The notes beneath the pieces are model-generated. The model saw only the letters and a program-made list of their open reading frames with translations, made no database searches and was not told where the DNA came from. 64,000 bases of DNA from assembly GCA_030323885.1 (NCBI GenBank), contig CM059194.1, forward strand, positions 4,131,691 through 4,195,690, written 5' to 3'. This document shows positions 42,081-54,283 of the stretch, one piece after another (positions within the stretch are counted from its first letter, which is position 1; each line of letters opens with the position of its first letter). This stretch comes from Branchipolynoe longqiensis. Taxonomy: Eukaryota > Annelida > Polychaeta > Phyllodocida > Polynoidae. A program made the translations under genes and the position numbers.

Positions 42081-42566
42081 ATCTGTTGTTCTTGTCAGGA
42101 GGGGCCTGACACCCCACGTTCGTCCAAGCTTGACCTATGTAAAGACTGAGCCTAAATAAACCCCCACATTTGTCCAAAGCTATCAAAAGAGGCCCCTCAC
42201 TAAGCGGGACCAATTGGCTGAGCCTGCATAGGTCGTCCGGTAGTGCAGGAGAGTGGCAACTCAGTAGTTACAGGCATTTATTAATTTCTGCATTTATTTA
42301 TTTATTCATTTTTTTCCCCTCATTTTTCTCCACTTACGTTGCGTTATGTTACCCATGATAACCTATGAACGTATTGATATAGTTGTGACAATACAACATT
42401 TATATAGGATGCAACAAAATCCCGAATGTATTTTTGCTGTCTGGAAATCATGGAATAGACTTTTCTTTTACTGCATCAACTTTTCTTCTACTGCATGTAG
42501 TTATGCAGTAATAACCATGGTTTTCCTTAAGGTTTGTTTTGGCTGCACTTTTTGCTTCCCGCCATA
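42081..42566. other. Host DNA left of the Harbinger element
   Basis: T-rich near 42290-42325; nothing coding recognised. Confidence 0.45.
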
Positions 42567-42790
42567 GGCACTAGGTGGTGCCATCATTGATCTTCAGGGT
42601 TCTAACATAATATCTCCAGGTGGCAGCATCGGACAACAGGGCCTGTATGCATGACGCAGGGGTAGCACCCTACCTCTCGGGGTAGTGGGGAGTTCCGGGG
42701 TATCTGCGAATAGTTGCTATGCATGTGACCGGGGTAAGGATATCCTGGGGGGGTAAAAGTCGGGTAAGCTACCCCTACCCAGTAGCAGGT
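42567..42790 (+). repeat. Left inverted end of the Harbinger element
   Basis: Contains GGCACTAGGTGGTGCCAT, GTATGCATGACG, GGGGTAGCACCCTACCTC and CGGGGTAAGGA, each matched in inverted order or orientation at the right end. A TATA-like GGTATAAGG at about 42788 lies 31 bp before the transposase start codon. Confidence 0.6.
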
Positions 42791-42818
42791 ATAAGGCCGG
42801 GGGTAGGACGGATTCAAA

Positions 42819-45800
42819 ATGGAGTTGTTCATATATCGGCGCTTTATGGAGAGACGGCAGTTGGCCAGGAACCGGTTGTTCCGAGACAGGACACATCCCT
42901 TTGAGAAGTTTAACGATGTAGAGCTTTTCAAGAAGTTCCGCTTTCGACGACACCACATTTTGGCCATAACAGATACGGTGACAGACGAAATCACGCTTGC
43001 GAACCGAATGGGAGTGCTTCCACCATTGCTGCAGGTACGTGTTTACAATGCACATCGGAGATTGGTGTGTTCATTTAGTTTGAAAATCTGCATTCATTAT
43101 GGATGGAGCCAGATAGAGGTGATTTTATGTTTTTCCTGCCCTTGTTCCTAATATTATGACCATGTGATCTGTCGAGACGTTTTAAGTTTGCCTGTGACTG
43201 TGCACGTTGACAGTAGCGTGTCGGTGATATAAATGGTGTCACTCAAACTGTCATGTGAGCATTTATTTTTAAACCAGTGTCAATGTAACTTATTTCAATG
43301 GAAAGAGCTTGAAGAGACGTTCACATTGGTATCGATATACAATTTGTGATGTAAAGATCGAATAAGTTATAAGTATTTTAGGTTGCAAATATGTCCCTCT
43401 GTTCTATAGTAAAGCACCCAAAACGTGTGACCCATATTACTGACAGAGGTGACATTGCTTGTGGTGTTAATGATAATAGGCCACAAATGTCACTTTTGGG
43501 ACTTTATTTATCGCTCCCGAAATGTACGCCACCCACTACAAGTTTCTTATGCCTGGGCTATGGCATGGATACTACTCTGATGGAGCTTTCCAGTCTGACG
43601 GAAAAACTTTTAGATATCATAACAAAATCATGAGAATGTTACTAGGTATGTTGGCATTTTTTTTAAATTGACCATATAGAAATGATACTCGTACCATTGT
43701 AAAGAGCCAAACAAATGCTTTTAAATAACACACAGATATCGCTAATTGGTCTATTATTAAGAACGTTATGAATTTTGTTTTATTGTTACAGGTGGAAGGT
43801 GGGTGCATCAGTTACTAGATAAAATGTATGACAGTTAGTTTGTAGGCTTCAGTTCATTTCAATGTGTGTGGTTCCAGCGAGGGGTTTTATGAAAAGGATT
43901 CTTGATTTTCTAAGGGGGGCTCCGTATGTAGGTCGAAGCACAGTTTCTATTGAGTTAGTAAGGGAGGTAAGGTGCTTTATTAGATACCCTATTGTCTACT
44001 GGTAAAACCTAACCCTACAGCAATTGGTCTGTTCATAATTTATGTTTTGCTCCTTTTACATTTCGCAACCCGTAGACAACTAATAATGGAACCATAGTTT
44101 CATTGTATGATAGCATTTTGTATTGAGCTTTGATAAATCTTATTACGATTGTGTGTAGAAAAAATACCTATCTGATTTAAGGTATTTAGTTAATTAATTA
44201 ATACTGGTGCACTTGAAGCTTTGAACAGATGAGGGTGTCGATAGATAAATGTTTTTTGCCATGATACCAACTACAAACCTTGATGTTCTTTTAAAATGTT
44301 GTGCACATATTTATCGCAGGTTATGATCGCCCTGCGCTTTTATGCAAGTGGAAGCTTCCAAGATGTGTGCGGGGAGTTGATCGGGGTTGATCAGTCGACG
44401 GTGTCCCGGACTGTTGCAAGAGTGACGGATGCAATCGCCCACCAACTGCCCCAGTCCGTGAAGCTGCCAATGCAGGAGGCTGCTGACCGTATGAAGATGA
44501 AGATATTCATCACCTATGGATTCCCCAATGTCTTCGGCTGTATCGACGGCACCCATATCAGGATACAGGCCCCCTACCAGTATGAGCATGAATTTGTGAA
44601 TCGGAAACACTATCACTCACTGAATGTCCAGGTACATGGTAGTTTATATGTCTGTTTTCTATACTTTAAATTTTACACGTACAACTTACTTTACAATGTC
44701 AGTTTGTATAATGGGTTAATTAGCTAGCGTTCTCACAACCACTTTTCCTATCCCAATTCCTACCTACCCTAGATGACAAAAACACCCTATTACATTTCCG
44801 CACCAACGTGGTCTGTGTATAAACAACACGACGGTCATTATGGTAAATGTTTAATATCGAAGCGACGTTGCACATGTGGTGGCGTGCACGTTATATTACA
44901 TTTACTCACTCAGGTTTTGGTGTACGTTCAGTGCAATACAAACAAACAATTTCAAGATATTGTCATCGAAGTCTATGCAACACGGATGACTATGATGCAC
45001 ACACCACTAGCAACATAGGGTTTTGCATAGTGAAAGATATGGTACATGTAAGGACGGTGGCCATGATCTGAATATCTTCCTTGCGTTATAAGCAACATGG
45101 GTAATGTGTGGTATGACCTCCATTATCTTATGAGATTGTAGGTTGATAACTGAATGTTATCAGTAGAGTTATTACTTTTTAGGCATGTTGGATTACACTT
45201 GTGTTGCTCACGTTTGCACGTATTTGTTGACAATGACTAACACCCGCAATATTTCCATCATACAACTTGTTGTGTTCACATTGTGTCACAAACTGTTTCC
45301 CGTTGGTTATTGCAGGTGATCTGTGACGGGGATCTAGTATTCATAGACTGTATAGTGAAATGGCCGGGCAGCGTTCACGACGCACGCATCCTGTGGCAGT
45401 CCGATCTTTTTGAGGCGTTTGAGAGCGAGAACAAACCAGTCAAGGGTGTGCTACTTGGAGATAGTGGCTACATGCTGCGCGACTGGCTGTTCACCCCTTT
45501 CCTCAATCCAAACACAGCACATCAGAGAGCCTACAATCTGCACCACAAGTCGGCGAGGTCACTGGTTGAAAGGTCCATAGGCATACTCAAGAGACGATGG
45601 CACTGTCTGCGGCGGCTGCATCTCCAGCCAGTCAAGGCATGCAACGTAATAATAGTATGTATGATTCTGCACAATCGAGCACGACTCCTGAACCTAGATG
45701 TTCCGTCCGATTCCGAGTCAGACAGAGAAGCAGACAATGAAGATGAGGCAGATGACGTTGTCGCAGAGGGTGAGCGGCCAGAAAACTACAGACGTTCTGA

Positions 45801-45861
45801 GCGGGTTCGCAGTCAGGTTGGCAAAGCGGCCAGACAGAGATTGGTGGACAACTTCTTCTGA
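42819..45861 (+). CDS. HARBI1-like: HARBI1-like DDE transposase, three exons
   Basis: Exons 42819-43034, 44320-44631 and 45316-45861, all joined in phase 0 with GTACGT and GTACAT donors and TCGCAG and TTGCAG acceptors, give 357 residues. This is close to the usual length of HARBI1 transposases. Exon 1 holds the N-terminal RDRTHPFEKFNDVELFKKF and FRFRRHHILAITD helices. Exon 2 has a helix-turn-helix (VCGELIGVDQSTVSRTV) and the first catalytic Asp in FGCIDGTHI. Exon 3 has the second Asp in PGSVHDARIL and the Glu in SLVERSIGILKRRW. No stop or frameshift was seen. It cuts and pastes the element between its inverted ends and in known relatives needs the Myb-like partner for nuclear import and end binding. 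The C-terminus is acidic then basic. Confidence 0.9.
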
Positions 45862-46328
45862 TTTGGGTTAGTATTTGTTAATACAGGCAGCATTTGTTTG
45901 CAAAAAAAACAATAGAACACCCACCCACTTTTAACAGGAGATATATGGCACGTGTGTAAACCTTTATTAACAATCACAACAAACTACTTCTCAAATGAAG
46001 ATTGAATTAATTAGTAACATGTAACATGTAAGCATCGTAACATTGCAAAATTTAATCAGATTGTTCTCCAACCAACAGACCGTGTATTCACATGTGTTCC
46101 CGGTATAAATACAAATTACATTTCACCTGTCCATATGACAATGCTCCACATTTTTCCCTAGATTTACCTATATACATCATTACATTCCGTAGATTGCAGA
46201 ACAATTCTACTGTATTTAGTAGAGAAGATTGTCTATGGTGACTGGGGTGTGGATAATCTTTAAAGAACATAATCTGAACATAATCTGAACACATATATAG
46301 GTACTAGTTATAATATCACTTTATACGT
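45862..46328. other. Spacer between the convergent Harbinger genes
   Basis: Holds the 3' ends of both genes. A minus-strand AATAAA lies at about 45962-45967. No other feature. Confidence 0.5.
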
Positions 46329-46620
46329 TTACTTCCTCAACTCCCTCTCCAGTTTCTCCACCTCCAACGCTTCTCGCCTATACTTCATGTCCAACATCTC
46401 TGTATCCGCCCTCACCCTCACCACCTCCCTCTCAAGTTTCTCCAACTGCAAGGCTTCTCGCCGACACCTAATATTAAAAAGGTGGTTCTCGGCCCTAACC
46501 CTCTCCTCGGTTGCCTCTCTCTCTAGCTTTGCTACCTCTAATTGTTCCCGTCTATACCTCATTACTAGTAGCTCTCTCTCCAACCGTTCGTCCTCAGTCC
46601 TTCCTTGTATTAATTCTGAC
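46329..46620 (-). repeat. Coiled-coil coding repeats in the Myb-like gene
   Basis: Three to four units of about 30 codons with the core (M/I)(K/R)(Y/C)RRE(A/Q)L(E/Q)(V/L)(E/A)KLERE repeat within the last exon. They probably mediate oligomerisation or contact with the transposase (inference). Confidence 0.7.
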
Positions 46621-48779
46621 TTTGCCTTGTTTTTACCAGATGTTGTGCGAAGGTAGTCGAGGAAAGCCACCCTTTCCGCACCTTCTGCAGGGAATTCGGT
46701 TGGCGTTGGATGGCGTTTGCGGCAATTCCCACTCCCCCGGCGGGACCGTGTGCTGCTGCAAGTTGACGGGGTTCGTGTTGGTTCATCGCCGTCTGTGTGA
46801 AGGGTGGGCGAGCCGTCGGGATGAGCCTCCACCACACATGCGGAGACTTCACCTATGGAAATTGATGACGGTGGATGAGCAAGTTTTGTTATTTTACAAG
46901 ATCTCTGACCACAAATGTTTTTATTGCCTGTAAAGCTCAAAAAGGATCAGGGACAACAGGGATAACTTATTAAGGGACACTGTAAAGTAATCTTCCCTGT
47001 CGTTAGGATCACATATATTGCAACCGGTACCAAGAACTGCCATGACGAACGCATGCGCAGTTTACGTAAGGCATGAGTTATTGATACTCATCCATGTTAT
47101 GTTAATTTTTCGCCCGCCGCCTAATCTTAGGCCATGTCCGAACTTACCTTCAAGAACAAAGGGCACTGTTACGCATCCTCTCGGATCTGGTGCTGTATCC
47201 AGAACGGGGGTCGAGGAATACACGGGAGTGATCTCAGTGACCGAGCATAACGATTGTGACATGTGGGTAACTGGATCACAGACAATGTATTCCGTCGCAT
47301 TGTCGGGCGTGGACTGGGCGGACACGGCCATGGTCTGGGAGTACCCGGTGTCGACTTGTTCAGCCACTGACACTTTGGCTTGCGCGGCCCCATGGTCTAC
47401 AAATAGATTATGGCGGGTTGAAATATGTGTACATTGCGCCATATTTAACTGAAACTAAACAATGTTAATAATGCTTCCACCCTCTGCCATATGTCCTGTT
47501 GAAAAAGGGACGTTTCATAAGTAGAAGGACGACTGTTGGACACAGTTCATTCACTCACATATGGACATGGAAATGCAACATATTATAGAACGAAAAGCCT
47601 GTATTTTTGTTATGAGGCTTCATAATCGCGACCTATGATGTGCATTTTTAGGGAGAGTCACCCAAATACTTTGTCGTGATAGTTGGTTATATGGACATTT
47701 ACCCGGTGTATATATTGATATGTTACCAAACCCCACAACCATCCAGTGTTATGTGGACCGACGCTTATAGCAAGCGAGGCTTGCAGTGCATTTTCATTTT
47801 GTTGTTGTAAAATACTCACCGACAAAGCTTGCCGGATGGCGGGCTGCAAGAGAACAATGGAGTAGGGATTTATGATTTGTGGTGGTTATTAGTTTAAGGT
47901 TTTGGTGGTGTGATGACAGATGTTGTATAAACATGTAGTCAATAAATAGGAATGTTAATTAAATTGTGGTTATACGTAGCATAACTGTTGTTTTGTTACT
48001 TTAAAAATGTTCGCTCAATCAAAGGCACTATACATTCCACAAATGATGTGCATACAGTCGAGCTAGGTACCAAAACATCCAATATTATTGCAACTACAAC
48101 TGACTACCCACAACATGACGTAGTACAAATATGTTACCACAAACAAAACAATATTATAACAGTTTCTGAATATTTATGATAATTCTTTTGACATTTGTCA
48201 TACATGTCAACTTGTCAGACCTATTAAGGGTTGTGATTAACACTTTAGGCTGTACTTTGACATTAACACAGCCGATTTTACTTGAATTGGAATAATTTTT
48301 TAATAATAGCATGGTTTACAACTTAGCAAAGGTATTCATCATTTTTAAACCATTAGATTATTTATTAACTTACCAGTCACTCCTTGAAACAAGTTCGACT
48401 CGTAACCTATGATCTGTAGGATTGTCTCCTAATAGGGAGGTGGTGACTCTGGTGGGCCTCCCTCCGTTTGGCCCGCTCGCCTCTGACGCGTGATAACTTC
48501 CCCCTTCATACCCTTCCACTTTTCTTTTATTTCTAAACGCGAGCGTTTGGCAATCCCACACGCGTTGACAGCCGCGGTCACCACATCCCAGGCACGTTTT
48601 TTTTCCTGTACTGTGATGCGATTATTGAACGCGGAAAACAGCACGATCCTCCCCAGCATTATCTCTTCCAGCAGCACCCGAATCTCATTTTCGGAGTAGT
48701 TTGCCTTTCTTGGCCTTTTGCTGACAGAGGCAGACGGAGACGGAGACAGAGATGGAGACGGAGACGGCACAAAAGACAT
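46329..48779 (-). pseudogene. Myb/SANT-like Harbinger partner gene, four exons, one in-frame stop
   Basis: On minus, exons are 48779-48374, 47843-47820 (a 24-nt microexon), 47396-47148 and 46852-46329. All introns are phase 1 with GTAAGT/GTGAGT donors and TTGCAG, TTGTAG and CATAG acceptors; the sum is 1203 nt. Exon 1 encodes a Ser/Pro-rich start, then RKANYSENEIRVLLEEIMLG, FNNRITVQEKKRAWDVVTAA and EIKEKWKGMKGEV, a Myb/SANT-like three-helix DNA-binding domain found in Harbinger partners. The last exon is a long charged coiled coil with repeats of RYRREALEVEKLERE type. A TAG at 48431-48429 follows GGPPESPPPY, although the family-like reading continues to the donor. Either the partner is broken here or splicing avoids this segment. 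Confidence 0.78.
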
Positions 48780-49845
48780 ACCGGAGTGGGTATTGTGCGT
48801 TGACTTTTCACCCGGTGTAGCTGCAGGTATCTGGAAAAAATATAGTTTACTGTATGACAGTCATACTTTACTCATGATAAAGACGCTAGCATTTGATTTA
48901 AATTACACCAATATCATGCGTATATGTGTACTAGTACAACACTTAATGATTTGTAGTTTGTTATACTCGACCGTTTGTGTTTCATGTAAGTATCATGTAA
49001 GTAAAATTCAACAAAGGCAAGGATCCACGTAGAGCAAGAAATAGTATAGCCAGGTGATACCTTTTTTTTACAAATGCAATAGTAATGTACTGGGGGGGGG
49101 GGGCACCAATTAGGCAGCGAGTACCTAGAAGCTTGTAGATCGGCTAGTTACTTAAATGTGTCAACAGTCAACGTTTACGCTCCAAAAGTAAACCTTTGTA
49201 ATATCCTAGGCTAGTTAATATTGCACACATTTGCCCATTCCACAAACGGTAATCAATAGGATGCCACCCAAAAATGGTCAGTAACTTAACACTAGTTTGC
49301 ATGGTATTCTAATTTAGACAGCATTCAATACTTGTTGCCATCACTTTGGCACTGTTAAATAGCTATTTAGGGTATTTTAGCAATTGCCAGTGAATAAAGA
49401 TTAAAAACAAGCATGGAGTTTTAGTGTACTGCCTTTTAGATATATGAATAAAAGTACATGTACATTTATTTGGAGTTCTATAAAAATGACAAACATTAAA
49501 AAAACACATTTTGTTTGCGGTATGCAATTAACGTAAATATTAATTGTCAACCTACCTCACATCTGTCTGTCGTTGTAGACATTGAAGACTCACGGAGTTT
49601 GACCCGGTGTAGAAATGCACAAAATAGCCGTATTATTATCTTATGTTGAGCCTTGTCGAAGAGCTTGGCGAAAGTATGATTTTAACTCTGTAAACGTAAT
49701 TGTAGCTGTAGACACATGTACCTTGTCGAAGTGAAAACCGGAAAGCCCGCTGGTTGTAACGCACTATACACCCAAATAACACTGCTCGCCGCGTACATAC
49801 TCGGAGGGATTTCCCAAATCTATAAATAACTAGAAATAACTACAA
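48780..49845. other. Harbinger 5' flank of the Myb-like gene
   Basis: AT-rich, with a G run at about 49091-49102. No further exon was recognised. Confidence 0.45.
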
Positions 49846-50043
49846 GGGTAGCTACCTCTGCGCCTCTTTGCCTCCGTGCATACCGCATGACCCATTTCTA
49901 ACCTCCGGAGGTAGCTACCCCAAACTCGGTCCTTACCCCCGGGGGCGATAACTCTCTCGTCATGCATACGGGCCCAGAGGTCAGACAGTAAGTCGTCATC
50001 TTTTCTAGTTGCAAATCTTCACGCCCAATGGCACCACCTGGCA
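49846..50043 (-). repeat. Right inverted end of the Harbinger element with an internal hairpin
   Basis: GGGTAGCTACCTC at 49846-49858 is repeated in inverted form at 49909-49921, forming a 76-bp hairpin-like unit. Outside it lie GGTAAGG/GGGGG, GTATGCATGACG and AGGTGGTGCC blocks matched with the left end. Confidence 0.6.
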
Positions 50044-50157
50044 TGAGATACTTCATTTTGTTACCACTAGGTGTCTGACTGCTTGACCGATTGACCGATT
50101 GACCATGCCTCGCCTCACCACACTGCTCGCACACCAGCTCACATCTACTCTGACATT

Positions 50158-50212
50158 GCACACCTCGCACACCTGGCACACCTCACACACCTCACACACT
50201 CGCACACCTATC
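50158..50212. repeat. CACACCT minisatellite
   Basis: CACACCTC/CACACCTGG units repeated about six times. Confidence 0.85.
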
Positions 50213-50442
50213 ACCTCCTATCCCCAACGCTCAACGTCAAGGATGTCTTCTCGTGGTTCCCGACTCTAAACGTGTGAGGATTTGACTTATATCCCTCGAT
50301 ATAGGGTTTGTGTATTGTGGGTTTTTTATTTGACCGTCAAATTTCTTGATCTCTTTAGTAATTTCTACTCGATTGAAAGATGTCGATATAACTATGTCTA
50401 AATCTGTAGATTCTTTAGGTTTGTTTGGTTTTGGTTATCCAG

Positions 50443-53400
50443 ACTGTGGTTTCCACCACAGCCGAGCAGCAGGCTATCTTGCAGCAGTTTTATAACAAAG
50501 GGCTGGTGAGCACATCCAATCCCTTCGAGCCGGAACTGCTGCGTGCTGCAGAGGCCTCCAACATGTTGTTGCGTGCAGTCAAGGTTAGAATAAATTAATC
50601 ATCTTACCCCCCTTCCAAAATTAGGTGTTGTGTAACTAGTAACTAACCCGACCCCCAGTGTCCCCACCTACCAGGAGCGCTGCCCGGTTACAGGATGAAT
50701 CAAAATCAAAACTCCCGCCAAAAATGCCACGTGACCTGATTCGAACCTGACTGCCTCCACTAGTAACTAACCCGACCCCAGTGGCGCCGCCTACCAGAAG
50801 TGCTGGAACCACCCTGCCACGTGACCCGATTCGAACCTAACCACCTCAAAACTAAAATATTATTGAAGGAAAGCATAGTTTATTAGTTAGTAATACAGTG
50901 GGAGGGAGATGCGTCCGATTAGTTTGTGCAGCTGAGCTGCTTTGTAGCCATGAGCCTGTTTCCGGTTATACTCATCCAACCAAATGTGTATTTTTCGTGT
51001 TCAGAGAAATTGCTTTTAAATCTAAAGGATTATTAAATAGATCAAACTTTACTTGCCCGTGCACAATCCTTTGAACCAAATACATCTCTCAAACATATTT
51101 CTCAGATTTTCGCATATTTCGCATTCCCTTTAGGTGCGCAAAAGCAACATGCGCAGAAATGCCCAGGAGCGGGCTTTTCCAGCCGCTTCTGCCATCGCTG
51201 ACCCTGATAGCCTTCGCCAGAAGGTTCAGCTCTCAGTCCAGCAAGCGAAGCGCACAACGGGGTTCGACCTGTACAAGCGCTCCACCCACTCCGGTAAATT
51301 ATATAGATTCCATCTCAATGTTGGCCCAAGTATTTTTTTTTAAGCTGTAATTATCTGAAACTATTATCTGGCATTGTTGGAAAGAGGTTTGTCAATCCAA
51401 AAATCGGTTGATTATTAAAACCTATCAATAACGGTACTGAGGGCTAATGTCCTGCCATGATTTTAATGGTTTGGCATTACAAAGTGTCTAGATATTTAGT
51501 CGATTGTTTTTCTAACTAGTCAATTTTTGTTGTCATTGATATGATTGACCTTATACCTTTTTTGTTACACACTTGGTAGACACTTGAATATCGTTACATG
51601 TAGACATGGACTTAAAACAGATACAAACAAAGATACAAACAATCATTAATTGAATGTAATTTGTAACTATTTCAGCCCCCGGCACCTTCGCCGAAAAGCA
51701 GACTGCTTGGCTGGCTGGGTGGAAAGCGTTTCTCCCCACTGAGTGGACCACCTATACGGACAATGTCCGGCAGCTCGCTCAGATGACTCCGGAAGAGATG
51801 ACTCGTGAGGAGCGAGTTGCCACATTGAATGCGTCTGATCACCATCTGTGCAAGGAGATATATTAGTCTACCATAATATTCCCTAATATTCCTTGTGTCT
51901 GTTATATGTACCAAATGTAATACGTCTTATCACCGTCTCTGCAAGGCCGAATATTAGTGGACCCAGATACTATTCTGTCAGCATTGTTTTATATGTCAAT
52001 TTATTTTACTTGTGTCTGTTATATTTATCTAAAGTTGACCCATTTACCTAATGTTGACCCCGGTGTTATTCTATGTCAATTTATTTAACTTTCTTATCTA
52101 GCCTTGTTAAAACAACCTACTTTATTTGCGGTATTGATCCAGGCATGCCTACTGCGCTGCCTAAACACATACGGTGAGGTAGATATATTATGTTATTATT
52201 TCTGAAATCTCAACGGGGCAACGTGCATATCTGCTCCGCCACTGCCCCGCAGTTCTTAAAACAAAACTGGTCACTCTTCCGGGACGGGTTTGATTGCAAG
52301 GATGGTAAGTTTTAGCCCAATGCCAATTCTTTGTTTTTCCACCTACCCACAATCTATCACTAATGACTTACAACTGGTGTATGAACAGTTTTAGCCAAAT
52401 GCCAAGTCACTCTACTCAATATCAAAACATGTCGATTTTCTAGCCTCTGTAACAAATATGCCTCTGTAACACATGTGTTGTGCTACCTACCTGTTTTTCT
52501 ATTTCGTTCAGTCAACTGCATTCTCAATCAAAGTAATATATATCCCCCTTCCCACAAGCTATAACACATGACTTACGACTTGTTTGTGAAAATATGACCC
52601 TTAGTAATGAACCCGGAGCAGGCGGAGGACGTCCCGGTGCCCATGATGGCATAGTCAGCTGCCCCTGCTGCTGCTGCCGCTTCCCCTGCTGCTGCTGCTG
52701 CCCCTGCTGCTGCTCCCGGTCACCCCGCAAGCGCCAAGGAAAGGATGCGTGCTACCTATCTGACCAAACTGCAGGATGCTATGGGTACGATCGAACACTT
52801 GATAACTTTTATCATTATAAATCCCTGTCCTATTTTGATATCATTATTACAAAATCCAGTCCTAATATTCTAATATTCTACATCGCAATTTATTTTTGTT
52901 AATTCCCGGTAAATCTAAAAAGAAATTGTACATTGCACTTTACTTATGTTATTATTGGGCAATCTAACAAAATTATGGTACATTTCAATTTAGGTTAGTT
53001 AAATCCTCATGATTTTCTCGCAACAGTTTCACTGAGAAATTGTTGGGATGTCATTATCCGATTGTTGTTGTTTGAATAAATCCATGTCAGCCATTGTCAT
53101 TACTGTCTTCCTTGTCTGCGCAGAACTACATATATGATATTCTTCCGATCCAATATGCTTGCTTCTTCCCAGCCTTCCTAACCTGTTAATTTTTTGTTTT
53201 CAGGACCCACTGACAATATATGTATGATGTTCTTCCAAGCCTTTACGAACTAACCTTGTAATTTTTTGTTTTCAGAAGCCTTTCTTGGTTGACGTCCCGC
53301 AGGCTTCAATTTTGGAAGGGTTCCTACCAGAGGCCCTTGCTAAATTAGGGGCAGTCATGGTGGGTCTTCCTGGTCCAATTGTCAACCTGAATGCCCTACG

Positions 53401-53743
53401 TAAGGAGTACTTCCTCGCCTTCATGGCGGCTGACATTCGGATCGTGAAGGCCCCTGTGAGTGCTCCTTTTGAGGTCTGTGATGAGAGTCCCCACCGACCT
53501 GTCCAGGTATCTCCCACAATTCCGTGCGCGTCAATCTCTACCGATGGCAAAACTGCAGTTCTCCCAACTGTAGCTGCGCCCTTGGTGGAGACTGACAGCA
53601 CTTGGGTAATGGCTGTTGTGCCCATAGCCATCGAGAATGAGGATGGTGTGCTACTTGGTTGTAGTCAACCTTCCTCCTCATTGGCAAAACCGAAAGGCTT
53701 TCAAGCAGTCATCCCTGCTACAGTATATAAAGTCGGCGAGTAA
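50443..53743 (+). CDS. Multi-exon gene or pseudogene, possible homeodomain-like start
   Basis: Exon-like segments with splice signals are 50443-50583 (phase 0), 51134-51293 (exit phase 1), 51676-51867 (reads to a stop), and possibly 52253-52304, 52602-52785 and 53276-53743 (stop at 53741-53743). The first two join as TTAEQQAILQQFYNKGL, LLRAAEASNMLLRAVK and VRKSNMRRNAQE. This has the helix pattern of a homeodomain, with Asn and Arg at the end of a third helix but without the usual W-F. Then TGFDLYKRS, GTFAEKQTAWLAGWKAFLP and YTDNVRQLAQ recall an HMG-like fold. The last exon (KPFLVDVPQASILEGFLPEA) is unassigned. Stops at 51865 and near 52640 may mean alternative splicing or decay. The start codon was not found. 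Confidence 0.4.
51830..52040. repeat. Imperfect tandem duplication of about 90-120 bp
   Basis: TGATCACCATCTGTGCAAGG at 51836 resembles TTATCACCGTCTCTGCAAGG at about 51925. CTTGTGTCTGTTATAT recurs at 51892 and 52010. The duplication covers the end of an exon-like segment. Confidence 0.6.
52660..52715 (+). repeat. (GCT)n / Ala-coding repeat
   Basis: CTGCTGCTGCTGCC units in two blocks. In the frame of the surrounding exon they encode alanine with prolines. Confidence 0.8.
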
Positions 53744-53749
53744 TGGGCA

Positions 53750-53924
53750 GAAGCGCGGTGCTCCCCCATGATTATATATGTATTATAACTGTATATATTG
53801 ACTATTTTTGTATATATCTATAGATGAACTAATTTTGTATATATATTTGTACAGTAAATGTAAATAAAAATGTAAGAACCGATAATATATATTGACTATT
53901 TTTATATATATCTATATATTTAAT
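53750..53924. repeat. AT-rich tract left of the GC-rich element
   Basis: TATATAT-rich. AATTTTGTATATATATTTGT near 53832 is also found in similar form at 59136 just beyond the other end of the element. Confidence 0.7.
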
Positions 53925-54159
53925 GATGCGCGAAAAGGAGGAAAGCAAAGGCGGGGGTGGAGAAAGAGACGCTTTATTGGCGCCTCAACAGAACATACAG
54001 GGTACAAACAGAGCAAGCAAATAAGGCTCATAAGGAGCAACAGGGTAAATAAGGTAAGATATGAGGAGTCAAGTAATAATCAAGAAACGTAGAAAAGTAA
54101 TAAAGTTCATGGGGTATCAGTGTCATTGGAGTGAGGGCGTGCCGAGGAGCCCTCCACCA
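53925..54159 (-). repeat. Split direct repeat B2
   Basis: 235 bp, GATGCGCGAAAAGGAGG to GAGCCCTCCACCA. Differs from B1 at two or three positions. Holds AATAAA on minus (CCAATAAAGCG near 53976). Confidence 0.92.
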
Positions 54160-54198
54160 GTAAGAGGGAAGCAGGGTAAGAGTTGGGTGGGTGGGTGG

Positions 54199-54283
54199 AG
54201 AAAAAGGTGCTGGCTGGGAGACGGCAGGGAGCTGAATGAGGAAGGAGGCTGGTGGGCGGCCTTATAAGGGGAAGGGAGGCGGC
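54199..54283 (-). repeat. Split direct repeat A2
   Basis: AAAAAGGTGCTGGCTGGGAG through CCTTATAAGG to GGAGGCGGC. Lies between B1 and B2 with a 39-bp spacer (54160-54198) on the B2 side. Confidence 0.92.

Larger units (their letters stand above)
42567..50043. mobile_element. PIF/Harbinger DNA transposon, about 7.5 kb
   Basis: The two genes of this superfamily, a DDE transposase (plus) and a Myb/SANT-like protein (minus), converge between matching inverted ends. The ends share AGGTGGTGCCAT (42573 and, inverted, 50028-50039), GTATGCATGACG (42645 and inverted near 49961-49972) and GGGGTAGC...ACCTC (42659 and inverted to 49921). The repeats are long but degenerate with indels. The 3-bp target duplication could not be fixed. 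Confidence 0.85.

Noticed and set aside
44773..45071. Frames between transposase exons 2 and 3
   Set aside because: They lie in an intron with good splice sites; the transposase reads correctly when it is removed.
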